Notes: generated by a model from the letters alone, not told the origin. A DNA stretch of 64,000 nt from Alitta virens (GCA_932294295.1 OW028586.1:8027701-8091700), one strand, 5' to 3'. Shown: positions 51,286 to 62,199, numbered from the stretch's first letter. Translations and numbers: made by a program.

Positions 51286-52389
51286 TGCGCAAAATTGGGC
51301 ATCCGTACTGCAATCGTGGTTATCGGGAGGTTGTCGTAGAAGACTGTGAACACACTTTCTCGATTCCTCGCAGTCTTCCCCGAACTGAGAACAACCGCCT
51401 AAATCTGGTGTTTTGCTCATGTTCAAAACTTCCGTAGAAAACTCGCTGGTGATTGTTTATATTTAGCAACCGTAGTGAAGCCGTCGTTGCAGAGGCACTC
51501 ATGGTATACGCCAAGTCACACGTCAGACACTGGTAGAAGCCGGCGGGTTAACCATCGCACTTGTGGGTGTCAAAAACACGGCGGGAGAGGTACGTGTGCG
51601 ATGATTAAACCGTCGGCTTCTATGTGTGCACTCACGTGTACCAAGGATAAGTCACCGGTTTCTACGTATAGAAAATCAATACTTACGTACGCTACGTGTG
51701 ACTCAAGGCAGGAACGTTGTCACTGGTAGACAGCAAGGATCCCACTGAAGGAGGGCTCAAGGAAGAAGAACCAGGCACCACTGGAGAAGGTACAGCAGAG
51801 AAGACACCCAATGACGATGAAGGCTCAGGTTCAGAAGACTAGTAGGTACCTGCAGGCTGGCCAGTGGCAACTGAAGAAAAAGCTCCTGCAGGCGGGGTTG
51901 TTTTGTGAAATCTTGCAGGCTTCTCAAATCATATTGTCTTGCCATGGGACACTTCCTTCCTCTCAGTTGACATAGTCCACCAGGTACAGTTGTAATTTGG
52001 CACTCTGGGTAGCATAGTTCCCTCCGATCCTATGTGGTGGCATTTCAGCAATTTCTCCAGCTTCCCGCCAATTCCCAGGATTGACCTCATGGGTGACTGG
52101 ATCTTCGTGGTCAAGCAAGTTGTTCTGGGTTGTTGGATATCTGATTCTCATGAGGTTGTGGAGGCAGCAGCATGCAAGGACTAAAGATTCCAGTCTTGGT
52201 TTTCTAGGGCATAGTGGTTAGCAGACACCTAAACCTTGATGCCAGGATACCAAAGGAATTCTCCATAATTCTTCTGGCTCTGGAGAGTCTGTAATTGTTG
52301 TAGATCCTCTGCTGTTTGGTCATGTTGCGCAGAGGCAGTGGTTTCATCAGCCAGGTTCTCAAAGGGAAGGCATCATCCGCAACGATGAA

Positions 52390-53919
52390 CAGGGCCGGAT
52401 TTAGGGTCCCATGGGCCCTGGGCACTTCATCGTCTTCGGGCCCTTTCCCCCCCCCCCCCCCCCACCGACGCCAATGTCCCAGCTAGAACATTTTGTCTTT
52501 CGATGAGCCATGGACGTATTATATGTCCATGGATGAGCCATGTAATTTTTAACTCTAATTAATTTATGACCTTAGGACTTCTAACATTCTTGTCAATTTA
52601 ATCATGGACTTATAATACGTCCATGATTTAATAAAAGATCATTCCCCGGAACCGTTGGTGCACATCAGGCATAAGTAAAGGTACTGCCAAACAAAGGAAG
52701 CTCTTTGAAGATGCTAATCTCCCCTCCATCTCCTCTTTCAGTCATAGCATATGGAGTCAAAAGTATAATATTATGCTTATGAATCCATGGTCATAGACAC
52801 ATTTAGGTCTTTACAATTTCTCAAATGGCTAGAAAACTGAACAAGCTTCTCCTCAAGCTGTAACTCAAAGTCTTCTGGATATGCAGATACCACCTTCTTT
52901 GCAGCTGAAACTAATTCACCCATGCTACTGATCTCTGGTAGAAAGCCAAAAATTGCACTTAACTCTTGAATTAGTATTTTTTGGCATTCAATTGGGCTGT
53001 TGCAGTTACACATGTTTTCACACCCTCAGACTTGGTTAGGGCCATGAACTTGACTAGATCTTGTATATTGCTCAGAAGCTTGTGCAGGAGATTAGGCTGA
53101 TGACGAGGTCACTGAGGGCAGACTCTTACCCAAGATGCTACTCATGCTTAACTGATTTTTCTGATTAAAACATCTTAAAACAAAAAGATCTTAAGCTCGT
53201 CTTTCTCCCTCTCCAATTTTTTAACCTCTCCTTCCTATTACAATTTTCTCTAATACTGTATCTATTTCCAAATTTCAGAATTTACTTACAAAATAAAACA
53301 CATATCAGACAAACATTTTAGTTGAATATTAGAGAACAGAGACATACATACCTAGTCATTTGTTATGAATGGATGAATCTTTAAAATTTAATTACTGAAC
53401 ATTCCCTCTGCTCTTTATAGCATTGAATTAGGGATTTTTCTCCAGGACTGTGGTAAAAGGACAATAACTGTACCACAGTATGGGTCCCTTTGTTTTAAGA
53501 TGTTTTAATCTTTGCTTTCCTTAACTTGGTATAAGCTAGGTGTTTCTGTGAATTGGTGTCAATGGTGTCTTGGTGGGGCCCCTAACTGTAAAAAATAAAT
53601 AATTTTGGTTTTAATTACTATCTTTGGGGACCCATGCTTCTGGAGCTGCTCACAATGTGCAGGGTCAGTGAGGGCCCTGATCCAATGGGTCCCTTTCAAA
53701 CAATGTGTTCAAATATTACAATATGGCTCATATTTCTTTGACTTTGTGCGAGGCCCCTAGACCTGATCATACTGATGGGCCCTTACTTTTCATAAACATT
53801 TCATTCTTAGAGGCCTTGGCAAGAAAGCTTTACTCGCACTTCATCTTTGTGGCCCAGGCCCCCTGAACCTCCGGGCCCTGGGCAATTGCCCCAACTGCCC
53901 ATATGTAAATCCGGCACTG
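52390..53919. mobile_element. hAT element inserted in the Harbinger transposase
   Basis: The ends are CAGGGCCGGATTTA and TAAATCCGGCACTG (inverted, one mismatch in 14), flanked by an exact 8-bp target duplication ACGATGAA (52,382-52,389 and 53,920-53,927), diagnostic of hAT. The 1,530-bp body keeps only a scrap of transposase, so it is non-autonomous. Just inside both ends lie GGGCCCTGGGCA-type sequences, extending the inverted similarity. A C-run at about 52,448-52,463 is near the left end. Confidence 0.95.
52777..53013 (-). pseudogene. hAT transposase fragment (ZMYM1-like group)
   Basis: A 78-codon frame contains AYPEDFELQLEEKLVQF, which matches the conserved YPxDLxxxLxxELxxF block shared by hAT transposases of the group related to the vertebrate ZMYM1 protein. 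The preceding FGFLPEISSMGELVSAA fits the linker before that block. The catalytic RNase-H-like core and dimerisation domain are missing. It is a deletion remnant of the parent element. Confidence 0.7.
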
Positions 53920-55094
53920 ACGATGAAGTATGGTACAGGTCTGTCACCACCAGCAATAGGTTCAGTTGGAGTAATCCAATGGTCCGATCTTCTGGAGCTT
54001 CCCTCAGGGCTGTAGCAGCAAAAACTCCTCCATCAGATCCAGAATCATTTGCTCCACAATCCACATAGACGAACTTGCAGTCTGCATCCACAAAAGCCAC
54101 GAGTACAATGGAATGGAAGCCCTTGTAGTTATGGTAGGGTGAACCTCCTTTGGGAGGACACCTGATGGCCACATGCTGTCCATCTATGGCACCAATACAA
54201 TGGGGAAAGTTCCATCTTGCCTAAAACAGCTGTGCAACTTCTCTCCACTCTTCTAGTGTTGTTGGACAGGAGATGACATCTTCTGCATACTTGGCTATGA
54301 TGGCTTCACACGCTTCAGGAATGATGTTGCTGATGGTGCTGTGGGCCACTCTGAAGCCATACATCAATGACTTGTAGCTGTTGCCAGTTGCCAAATACCT
54401 TAGGGTGATGGCAATCCTGAGTCCTGGCTCCAAAGCTTTCCTCCAGAAGGTGTCTTGCTTGCTAATTCTAGGCCCAACTTTGGCAAGCAGCTCTTGGAAC
54501 ATGGCTGGCTGCATTCTAAAAAAGTTCTTGTAGTTGGTTCCATCCTCCATCAATAATTCATTCATAAACATTCGTATTGGCCCCATCTGAGGTCTTTGCA
54601 ATAGCCATGGCCTCACCCAAAAGCTCTTCCTTCTCCTTCTCTTAATGACTGCTTGTCTTCTTTCTGCAGCTCTTCTGGACTGTTCTTCATCATGCATAAT
54701 AGCCTGTGCAATAGTTGCTAGTTGCACATTTAATTCCAAGATGCCCTGAGCCAATTTTACAATGGCTGTTGGTTGGTCTACTGTATGTGTCATGGTCCTT
54801 TCTCTGTGGTAAAAAGGAGCAGAATGAAGGCTACAGACAAGCAGCCACTTATATATTCACATCTGCCCCTTCACAGTGACAGCCGGCCTTCAAACGTAGT
54901 ACACGTAGTACACATAGTTCACGTAGTTAACTCACATGGCATCAGACCTGGCATCATCCGTCGGGTTTGGTACGTATCCTACGTGTGATCTGCCGGGTGT
55001 CTGTGATTCACACCTCGCTGCCGCCAACTCACCCGTCGCCTTAAGCACCGCCTTTTTTTGCTTATAACAACCGTGGTGAAGTCGTCAAAATGGG

Positions 55095-55160
55095 GTATTA
55101 CATAATTCTACAACAGCAATACGGCTTCACCGGGAAAACCGGCTATGTGAGAACCCTCCT
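55095..55160 (-). repeat. Right terminal inverted repeat of the Harbinger element
   Basis: Reads, inward on the minus strand, GGGTTCTCACATAGCCGG then TTTTCC and GAAGCCGTATTGCT, matching the left end. TAA follows at 55,161-55,163. Confidence 0.95.
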
Positions 55161-55680
55161 TAACAGAAAACTTTGATGAGACTCTTTCTTATGCACATTA
55201 TCGTTTGTAAAAAATCCTACAAAGTACCTCAAATCACAGGCGTCAGCTAAAGATTTCAATCACTGAACAATGCAGAATACACAAAGAAGGTTTGGGACAA
55301 GGGAACGTTCAGCTACCAAGAATGATCGTATTTACTCATTAGAAGCTGGGCCTTCTTTTTTTTTTTTGAGGCAGCTTTTAGCCCGGCGTCAACGAGACTG
55401 GTGATTATTTTAGACCTACGTCTATTAAATTCAAGTGGCATGAATGTCAGATTAAAGGCACTCAGTGAGAGCCCAGTTCCAGTTTTCTGCTGATCACAAT
55501 TGCACGGATGTCAGCAAAGTGCCCCTAGTACCCCCATGTCAACCCACAGCCCAGCCTCTAATCCAGACTGGCCTTTATTGTGGTAGAGTGTGGTTTCTTC
55601 TTAGTCATTTGGGGAAAACTGAGCTTCACTTGCTTGGCGAGAGGCTTATTGTCCAGAACCGAACAGACCCCCTCTCAGGA
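55161..55680. other. Spacer between the Harbinger element and a candidate LTR
   Basis: No convincing frame. A minus-strand AATAAA lies at about 55,573-55,578 and could serve a minus-strand transcript. A T-run occurs at about 55,358. Confidence 0.4.
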
Positions 55681-56398
55681 TGTAATACCTAAGAGACGGC
55701 TGAACAATACCATGCTCATTAGATCTCAGGTAAACAAGGAATGAAGTAGACAGAGTCCAAAGATAAGATTCCAAATGTATTTGTCAAAAATCCATGTCAA
55801 AATTGGTATTGATACTGCTTGAGTTCTTCAAGACATATTAGTCCATACAGATTATCTTATCTCATGAGTGTGAGTTCATTTGGCAGTTTAGATAGTCATT
55901 AAATCCGACTTGATATCAGTGAATCCATCACGACAATTCAGTCAGTGATCAGAAGTCCTGGCTGATTCCTACAGTGAATTTTGAGTCTAGGATCAGAGAT
56001 AGCTTTCTCTGACTTCTCTCTGTGTATCTCAGTCTACTGTGTGTCTTGTTAATCTCTCTCTAGAGCTGGCTGCAGCCCCTTTTTACCCTAGTACCCTTGT
56101 GGGCCCTGAGGAAACGATCCTAGTGATAACTTTTAGAACTTATCAAAACTTCTACCAAATACTGGATTTCTCCACCTAGGGAGCAGTGTAGGAATCACTC
56201 CTAAATTTAGAAGCCAAACATCTCTGGATTTTGTTAGAGACTTAACAAAATCAACAGAACATACTGAACTCACTCACAAGTTTAAATGAATTTAGAATAA
56301 ACAATATTTCAGAAGAATCTTGAAAACAACTGTTTAAAACAATTGATCATAAAATAACCTGGCACATAAACGTTACTATATGACATGCCGCCCTGTCA
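55681..56398 (-). repeat. Candidate 3' LTR of the minus-strand env-bearing element
   Basis: On the minus strand, sequence from TGACAGGGCGGCATGTCATA (56,398; alternative start TGTCATATAG at 56,385) to GGTATTACA (55,681) has LTR-like properties: TG...CA limits, a G-rich purine stretch at the start, a TATA-like GGGTAAAAAGGGG near 56,085, and a purine-rich repeat (AGAGAGAGA, CACAGAGAGAAG) after it. The second LTR would be outside the window, so identity between LTRs cannot be tested here. Boundaries are tentative. Confidence 0.3.
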
Positions 56399-57449
56399 GA
56401 AAACAGTTCGTTTTACAAGATTTTGATTCTTCAATTTCTTTTCATAGAAAAATTTCCGAATGTAGAACCTTAAATTTTGTCATAAGAAGCGCGCCACTCA
56501 AGCAATACCAAAGATACAGATACAAAGTACAATAAAATCGATAATACAGGTAAATTATACAAATACAGAGAATCATAAAACATGCATAATACACTTGAGT
56601 TAATCACTCTGTTCATATATATATCTATATGAACTTGGGTACAATCCCATAGCAATGCATGATTAAATATAAGAGGTACATGTATAGATGTAATACTTAG
56701 ATATGAATCGATGCAAGACGCAGACATTCCTTGAAGATAACAAGGTTGATGAGGGATGAAGTGCAAGCCTTGTCAAACCCGTAAAGAACAAGTGAAGTAA
56801 TATCTTAGCAAATAAGCCATGCTAACACAAGATATGTGCCATAAAGCAATTAAATGTCACAGGACCAAAGTCAAGTTTGAAAGTCATTTCGATGAACTCG
56901 AATGAACGTGTCACTTCAGTTTGAAAGTGTTCCTTCACACAGTCTGAGTGAAAATCGAAGTCATTTTTCACATTGTTCACAGACATAATGTTTGTAATAA
57001 ATCCATTCGTAATCCGGAAATTCATCAAGATAATTCTTGGTCACTGAAACAATCTTACAAACACAAATGTATATACATGAACAACATATCAATTACGAAT
57101 TAATGATTACATCAATACAAAATGAATTGATTTTCTTGTATAATATTTCAAAAACATTTAATTCATATATAATAATTATCAATACCTTTAGCAACGATTT
57201 ACGTCTCTAAGTTACCAATGGAGTCAGTATACTAACATGCACTCCTAACTGATACATTTTAGCAAAAGCGTAGCTCGACTATCCCAATCAGCAATTATGC
57301 ATGTAACACATGCAAAAGATAATATAGCAAGATATGCCAATTACGTATACATATATACATATACGATTATTTATGAGATACACCTAAATAAACCTAATTA
57401 GTCACAAGAATCATGTTATTTGCCAAGTCAGAATGCACAATCCAGTTCT
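56399..57449 (-). other. Region after the LRR-fusion glycoprotein gene, no clear gene
   Basis: About 1 kb of A/T-rich DNA between the stop of the large frame and the candidate LTR. Two short minus-strand frames (56,822-57,028, 68 codons; 56,470-56,766, 98 codons with a hydrophobic stretch near its end) could be accessory genes but match nothing I know and may be chance. Confidence 0.4.
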
Positions 57450-60400
57450 TTATACTTCAATAGGCTCACTTTCAGGAGCATTAGGTTTCCTAATAGGAGG
57501 ACCAAGATAATTAACTTTGAATCCAGATGCCTGGCATTCAATTTCTTTCTGACGTAATTCCTCAATAAGGGCTGAATAAGGAGACATAATTTTCTCATCA
57601 GAAATAACCTCATGAGTATCATTCGCCAAACGATAGAGATATAGGCCATCCGTAGCAATTATCTCACACATACATTCTTTCTTTACTATTTCCTGAAACT
57701 TCTTTCTCTTATAAAAAGCAATGGGAACCAATGATGGTAATTCTAACGATAAATGCCTTACTCTTAAAGCACAACTTCCGGCGTTCCAATTAGGTCGTAG
57801 AACACTATACAAACGATGATTATCAACAATCAGATCAGAAACTTTCAAATTACCAGTAAAGTGTAACTGAGCAATGGGAGCTTGAACAGTCATCACATAC
57901 ATTAGAACTCGGTCACATCCACTATGGATTTCAAGAAATATCTCAACTCTAGGGTGTTTTCTTAATTCTGGATGGGCCATAAGAACACGAGCCTCTCGAA
58001 AACAATACGAAATCAATTGTTTACCACTATACAAAAGCATCACAACGATTATTGCAACGGCCATGTGAGATAAAGTTAAATAAAAATAAGACATTTTGCT
58101 TAACTCAACAATGTTCCCACTTTGAAGTGTAGCCGCTTGAGCAACGTGAGGAGCTGACACAAACATCATAGATCGAACCATACCATTGGTAAACTGACCA
58201 AAACAGCAAAAATAACAAGACATCAAGAGGGAAACAAGACCTAAAATTCCTCCTATAAAAGCTAAAGCTTTAGGCCATTGATTTCGAGTGAACCAAGCTT
58301 CAAAAGCAATATCAGCGGCAATCCTGTCCCATTCATCTTCAAATTTCTTTCCTTTATCATCAATTAATTGAGCCAAACGACGTAGTTGAATAGACCCAGT
58401 AGTGGTGTTCTTTAAACGAACTTCCCTAAGTTTCTGTAAAACCTTTAATTTGGGTAATTCGATAGGTTTATCAGTAGCTAAGACCTCATTAGGGTCAATA
58501 GGAGTCATCGTAATATTAGGAAAGGTTGTAGAAATCAGCGAATTAGCAACATAAGTCAACTGCAACGTAGGTTGTGGATTCAAAGCACAATTAGTTATTC
58601 GACGAGCTATGTGTCCATTCGTTGAAGTTATGCTACATTGGCACAGAGCAGAACGCTCAATGAGTGCGTATGGTGAACCGGTCAAATCTTTAGGAATTCT
58701 ATCTTCCTGACATTGATATCTCCAAGGTTGATTAAGTCCACTGACAAGCAATTGTGAATCCAAATCAAGAATAGATGGCTCGGGCTTGAAAGGTTCAAAG
58801 AAATAGGTGATATCACACTTATCAGCAATTATACTAGCTGAGGCATTCAAATATAAGGCTGTTAAACACGTTAATTCGATCTTATCCAATTCCAGAAAAG
58901 ATTCATAGCAATAATAGGTATCACCGATCAATGCACATTTTTCCAACATTTCAGTATTCATTTCAATAAAATGCTCATTTTTCGCTACGCTCAAATATGG
59001 ATGAGGAAGAGTAACTTTAGTATAATCATGATTAGAATCAGGAGAAACAAAAGTGGGATTAGTATTGACAGGAACATGAACCGACTGTACATGAAATAAA
59101 CTATATTTAGGACTATTACGTGGAGTGATAGGCCAAATTAACTGAAGTAACAAACCTCTTTCCATAGGAACAAACACCACTTGAGATGAACTATAATATT
59201 CAGCAAGAGAAGTAAAAATCAGTTTATAGTCACGATGCCAACTAGACAAAGACTTTTCACATGAAGCTATGGCTTTCAGCATACTAGATGGAGGAACCAA
59301 TTTAGGAGAAATTCGTCCATGCTGTAGCTCATGAATGGACTGTAACAATTGATCTAATTCACCTATTAATTTATCATACTGACCTGCATGAGAATTCCAC
59401 AATTGCAAATATCTAGAAGTAAGGACACTCAACACTCGAACTGCTTGAATTTTCTGTTGTAACATGTTAAAACTTTTCTGTATATCTCCAAAGATAACTG
59501 ACATTTCTCGATTTGTATCATTCAGTAATTGAAATAAGGTGCGAATATTCGAAGTCGTGTTATCAAACTGATTGGCCAATAAATTAAAAGCCTTAGTAAG
59601 ATCATTACGAAGATCCAAATGACTTTCTTTCATAATATTTTGTCTTCCAGACAATATCTGTAATGCATACTTAAAAGCTCTAGATCGTTTCCTAGTCAAG
59701 GTAGCATGAACAGCAACACCAGCAGGAGGAATAAAGATACCAAGCCAAAAAGCTTTCTTATGATGAGAATCCCAAGACGAATCATTAAGCAAAGAAGTAA
59801 TATCATTAGTAGTAGTCTGGGGAGACGGAGTTGTCGATCTTGTATATTCTCTTTTCTGTCTACTCTCTTCTCGAGGAGGTAAAAACGACTTACGAAAAGC
59901 GTTAGTAACTTCCGAAATTTGTGACTGAACTTTAGCTCTCAACTTTAACGAATGAGCCTTAGCATAAGCAATCAAAGGCTGAAAATCTGAACAAATAGCC
60001 TTAATCAAACTGTCCTGAGAAGTACAAATTTGACCTAATGCGTCATCCATAAAATTCGCGTCAGGCAAATTAATTTCAGGCCAACTAACATGCATATGAA
60101 TGAAATAATTCTCAACTCCAGGATATAAATATTGAAATCTATCAAAACCAACTCCTAATTCTGGTCTGACAAAATTTTCTTTAGCATCATTGATGGAGGA
60201 AGCAGCCAAAGACAGTAACTGCTTGCGCTGCTCAGATAAATCAAGCTTAACATCTGAAACATCGAATAATTCAGGTTCTTTTATTACATCTGGTAATTGG
60301 TCCGAAGTTAGAGATCTACTAAGACGAGAAACTTGTTCAGGACCACACAATGTGACATTCAAATCAGAAAACCTTAAAGTATGATTATCACATCTTCCAG

Positions 60401-62006
60401 ACAACGTAGCATTTTCAGGCAATATAGTATTGAGTATTACCCAATTACAGTCACAAATAGCTGGGTTAGTAAATGCAGCCACAAGTTTAAGAGTAGGACT
60501 TACACTCCTCTCATTAGTAATTTTAGTAGTATCCACCGTTTCAATCTGATTCCAAATCACATTAAGTGTAACTAATTTAGGAAATGACAGAGTTTCCATA
60601 GGAAAAACGACTAGTTGATTTCCCGCTAAATTCAATTCTTCAAGATTGCGCATCGTATTAGGAGATACTATGAATGAAGATAATTCATTTTGCACAAGAT
60701 CAAGCACACGCAAATTAGGAAATTTTCTGAAAGCATTAGCAGAAATAACTTTAATATGACAAGATCTAAGCGTTAATTTTTCAACCATCATGGTAGTACC
60801 AAAAGAATCTGGCAATGATAAAGGATAATTACCTTTCGTTACATAAAATTCTTTCAAAGTCTTAGGAACAAATTTAATACTAGACAATGAACCAGACGGA
60901 GCGTCCAAGACTAACTTTTCTAAAGATGTTAATTTAAACATAGGTATGTATTGAGCCAAGCGGAAATATCTTAGCCACAATTCACGCAAATCCTCAAAAG
61001 CCAGCCGATCTGTATGAGCAAAAATCGCCATGCTGAACTCTGCATATTTCGAAGTCATTGCTAATTTCGTTAAATATGGATAGGGACATCCAGCATTAGG
61101 AATAACTCGAGAATTAGGGACATGTAAGGACAATTCACGCATAGTAGAGACATTAGAGTTCAAAGCGTCCCAGGAGAAATATAGAATATCAGGATCCACA
61201 TAATTAAGTTTGACTAAATCTAGACCTGTCAACAAATTACGACTAACAGAACCTTTAATAGTAACCGATAAATTAGTCAAATAAGGTAAATTAATGGACG
61301 TAAGAACAGGAGTATTAATGTCAGCTAATAATCCCGTCAATTCATTCAATGAAGATTTCGTATGGATACGTCGAAAATCATACATTGCCGTGTCTCTAAG
61401 TTGTAACGATTTCAAATGCGGATACATTTCTAATAAAGATCTAAAAGAAATAGTGTTTTTCCAATTTCGAATGATTAATCTTTCCAAATTAGGCAAAGAA
61501 CTGTATGGACGAAAAGCAGAAGCATGCCCATACATCCCTTCAACAAATATCGTCTTAATAACTGATGGTCCATCTACAAAGCAATTCAGTGCTGGTAAAG
61601 CATTTCTAGGATGAAGTTCCCAAGAATTATTAAAAGTATTAGGCAAAGGCCTAGCAATACTTCTCATGGTGCCTTCACTGCAGGAAGCCCATGTGTCATT
61701 CTGACCAGGAATTACATATCTTGGAGGACTATGAGTAACTCCAATTACTACATGAAAAAGACAAAATCCAACTAATGTCATGAGCGACATTATACCAGTC
61801 GTAAAGCAAATATCAATACAACGTTCTAGTCTATTAGTTACTGAATCTTCCGATTCTTCACTATCTTCAGCGTTCATATAGGTGACACTGGAACATAGTT
61901 TCTCAGAATAATATTCTAAAGCTCCTCCCAAACTTTGCTTAAGAGTAATATACACATATATATGGATATGTATGCACAAACACAAGATAGATATATTAAA
62001 TGACAC
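57450..62006 (-). CDS. LRR-containing fusion glycoprotein (F/Env-like), 1,518 residues
   Basis: An intact single-exon frame. In order: an N-terminal membrane segment (about 69-92) that may act as signal or anchor; leucine-rich repeats (about 165-490), best seen as LRVLDLVQNELSSF and LEELNLAGNQL; an LRRCT-type cap with CDCNW (C518, C520, C539, C554); a furin-type site RQKR (716-719); a hydrophobic stretch (about 751-769) as candidate fusion peptide; a long heptad-repeat helix (about 795-890); HGRISPKLVPPSSML (896-910), matching the conserved HPxxLPPxxL-like block of baculovirus F and errantivirus Env; a cysteine-rich region (1024-1140); two membrane segments (1247-1269, 1306-1326); and a cytoplasmic tail of about 190 residues. 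The first 43 residues look intron-like, so the true start may be Met44 or an upstream spliced exon. Inferred role: receptor binding and membrane fusion for a retroelement, or a captured host gene. Confidence 0.85.
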   Translation of the reverse strand: MSFNISILCLCIHIHIYVYITLKQSLGGALEYYSEKLCSSVTYMNAEDSEESEDSVTNRLERCIDICFTTGIMSLMTLVGFCLFHVVIGVTHSPPRYVIPGQNDTWASCSEGTMRSIARPLPNTFNNSWELHPRNALPALNCFVDGPSVIKTIFVEGMYGHASAFRPYSSLPNLERLIIRNWKNTISFRSLLEMYPHLKSLQLRDTAMYDFRRIHTKSSLNELTGLLADINTPVLTSINLPYLTNLSVTIKGSVSRNLLTGLDLVKLNYVDPDILYFSWDALNSNVSTMRELSLHVPNSRVIPNAGCPYPYLTKLAMTSKYAEFSMAIFAHTDRLAFEDLRELWLRYFRLAQYIPMFKLTSLEKLVLDAPSGSLSSIKFVPKTLKEFYVTKGNYPLSLPDSFGTTMMVEKLTLRSCHIKVISANAFRKFPNLRVLDLVQNELSSFIVSPNTMRNLEELNLAGNQLVVFPMETLSFPKLVTLNVIWNQIETVDTTKITNERSVSPTLKLVAAFTNPAICDCNWVILNTILPENATLSGRCDNHTLRFSDLNVTLCGPEQVSRLSRSLTSDQLPDVIKEPELFDVSDVKLDLSEQRKQLLSLAASSINDAKENFVRPELGVGFDRFQYLYPGVENYFIHMHVSWPEINLPDANFMDDALGQICTSQDSLIKAICSDFQPLIAYAKAHSLKLRAKVQSQISEVTNAFRKSFLPPREESRQKREYTRSTTPSPQTTTNDITSLLNDSSWDSHHKKAFWLGIFIPPAGVAVHATLTRKRSRAFKYALQILSGRQNIMKESHLDLRNDLTKAFNLLANQFDNTTSNIRTLFQLLNDTNREMSVIFGDIQKSFNMLQQKIQAVRVLSVLTSRYLQLWNSHAGQYDKLIGELDQLLQSIHELQHGRISPKLVPPSSMLKAIASCEKSLSSWHRDYKLIFTSLAEYYSSSQVVFVPMERGLLLQLIWPITPRNSPKYSLFHVQSVHVPVNTNPTFVSPDSNHDYTKVTLPHPYLSVAKNEHFIEMNTEMLEKCALIGDTYYCYESFLELDKIELTCLTALYLNASASIIADKCDITYFFEPFKPEPSILDLDSQLLVSGLNQPWRYQCQEDRIPKDLTGSPYALIERSALCQCSITSTNGHIARRITNCALNPQPTLQLTYVANSLISTTFPNITMTPIDPNEVLATDKPIELPKLKVLQKLREVRLKNTTTGSIQLRRLAQLIDDKGKKFEDEWDRIAADIAFEAWFTRNQWPKALAFIGGILGLVSLLMSCYFCCFGQFTNGMVRSMMFVSAPHVAQAATLQSGNIVELSKMSYFYLTLSHMAVAIIVVMLLYSGKQLISYCFREARVLMAHPELRKHPRVEIFLEIHSGCDRVLMYVMTVQAPIAQLHFTGNLKVSDLIVDNHRLYSVLRPNWNAGSCALRVRHLSLELPSLVPIAFYKRKKFQEIVKKECMCEIIATDGLYLYRLANDTHEVISDEKIMSPYSALIEELRQKEIECQASGFKVNYLGPPIRKPNAPESEPIEV

Positions 62007-62085
62007 TCATAACACATATTCCCAACGCAGATCTTTGGCAAGAATTATACTAATCAATTAAATATATAATAAGGCAATAAATGAA

Positions 62086-62196
62086 TCATCGACGTTTACA
62101 ACAACATACAATCAATACAATAATCAGGATCGCAGCAATCAAAGAACCAAGAATAATCCAGTAATCAGGCAAAAACCATTTATAAACCGGGTTCAT
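62086..62196 (-). CDS. 36-residue single-pass membrane microprotein
   Basis: A short frame encodes a nine-residue polar/aromatic start (MNPVYKWFL), a continuous hydrophobic helix (about residues 12-30) and a terminal CCCKRR. That gives an N-outside, C-inside single-pass topology with cysteines at the inner membrane face (possible palmitoylation) and a basic stop-transfer. Such an organised layout is unlikely by chance in A/T-rich DNA. It lies 80 bp upstream of the large glycoprotein frame on the same strand and could come from the same transcript. It is in frame with the upstream 76-codon frame, separated only by TAA GGA. Function is unknown; small viral membrane proteins (viroporin-like) are one analogy only. 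Confidence 0.5.
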   Translation of the reverse strand: MNPVYKWFLPDYWIILGSLIAAILIIVLIVCCCKRR

Positions 62197-62199
62197 TCC

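Larger units (their letters stand above)
51924..54793 (-). pseudogene. Harbinger transposase (HARBI1-like), broken and split by a hAT element
   Basis: A DDE nuclease of the DDE_Tnp_4 type. The N-terminal part (54,793-54,221) has the usual FFRMQPAMFQELL and TLRYLATGNSYKSL blocks. The catalytic Asp lies in GAIDGQHV, the second in NDSGSDGGVF, and the Glu in [13 protein letters not shown]. The C-terminal GSVPWQ signature is near 51,945. Lesions, in order: a TAG just before ARWNFPHCIGAIDG (about 54,220); a frameshift after RTIGLLQ (about 53,970); the hAT insertion after the VPYFI segment; a frameshift after [13 protein letters not shown] (about 52,204); and a TGA just before EEGSVPWQ (51,963). All key catalytic residues remain recognisable. 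Confidence 0.93.
51219..55160 (-). mobile_element. PIF/Harbinger DNA transposon, complete but inactive
   Basis: TIRs of about 66 bp with high similarity lie at both ends (TTCTCACATAGCCGGTTTTC on the left, its complement on the right) and are flanked by TAA at 51,216-51,218 and 55,161-55,163, the 3-bp target duplication typical of this superfamily. The element is 3,942 bp and contains a minus-strand HARBI1-type transposase gene interrupted by a 1,530-bp hAT insertion. The second, Myb-like gene often found in the superfamily is not seen, so this copy is also gene-depleted. Confidence 0.95.

Noticed and set aside
53847..54068. Plus-strand frame opposite the Harbinger transposase
   Set aside because: Antisense shadow of the recognised transposase core.
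60190..61614. Plus-strand frames within the large glycoprotein gene
   Set aside because: Antisense to a long intact frame with domains; no independent support.
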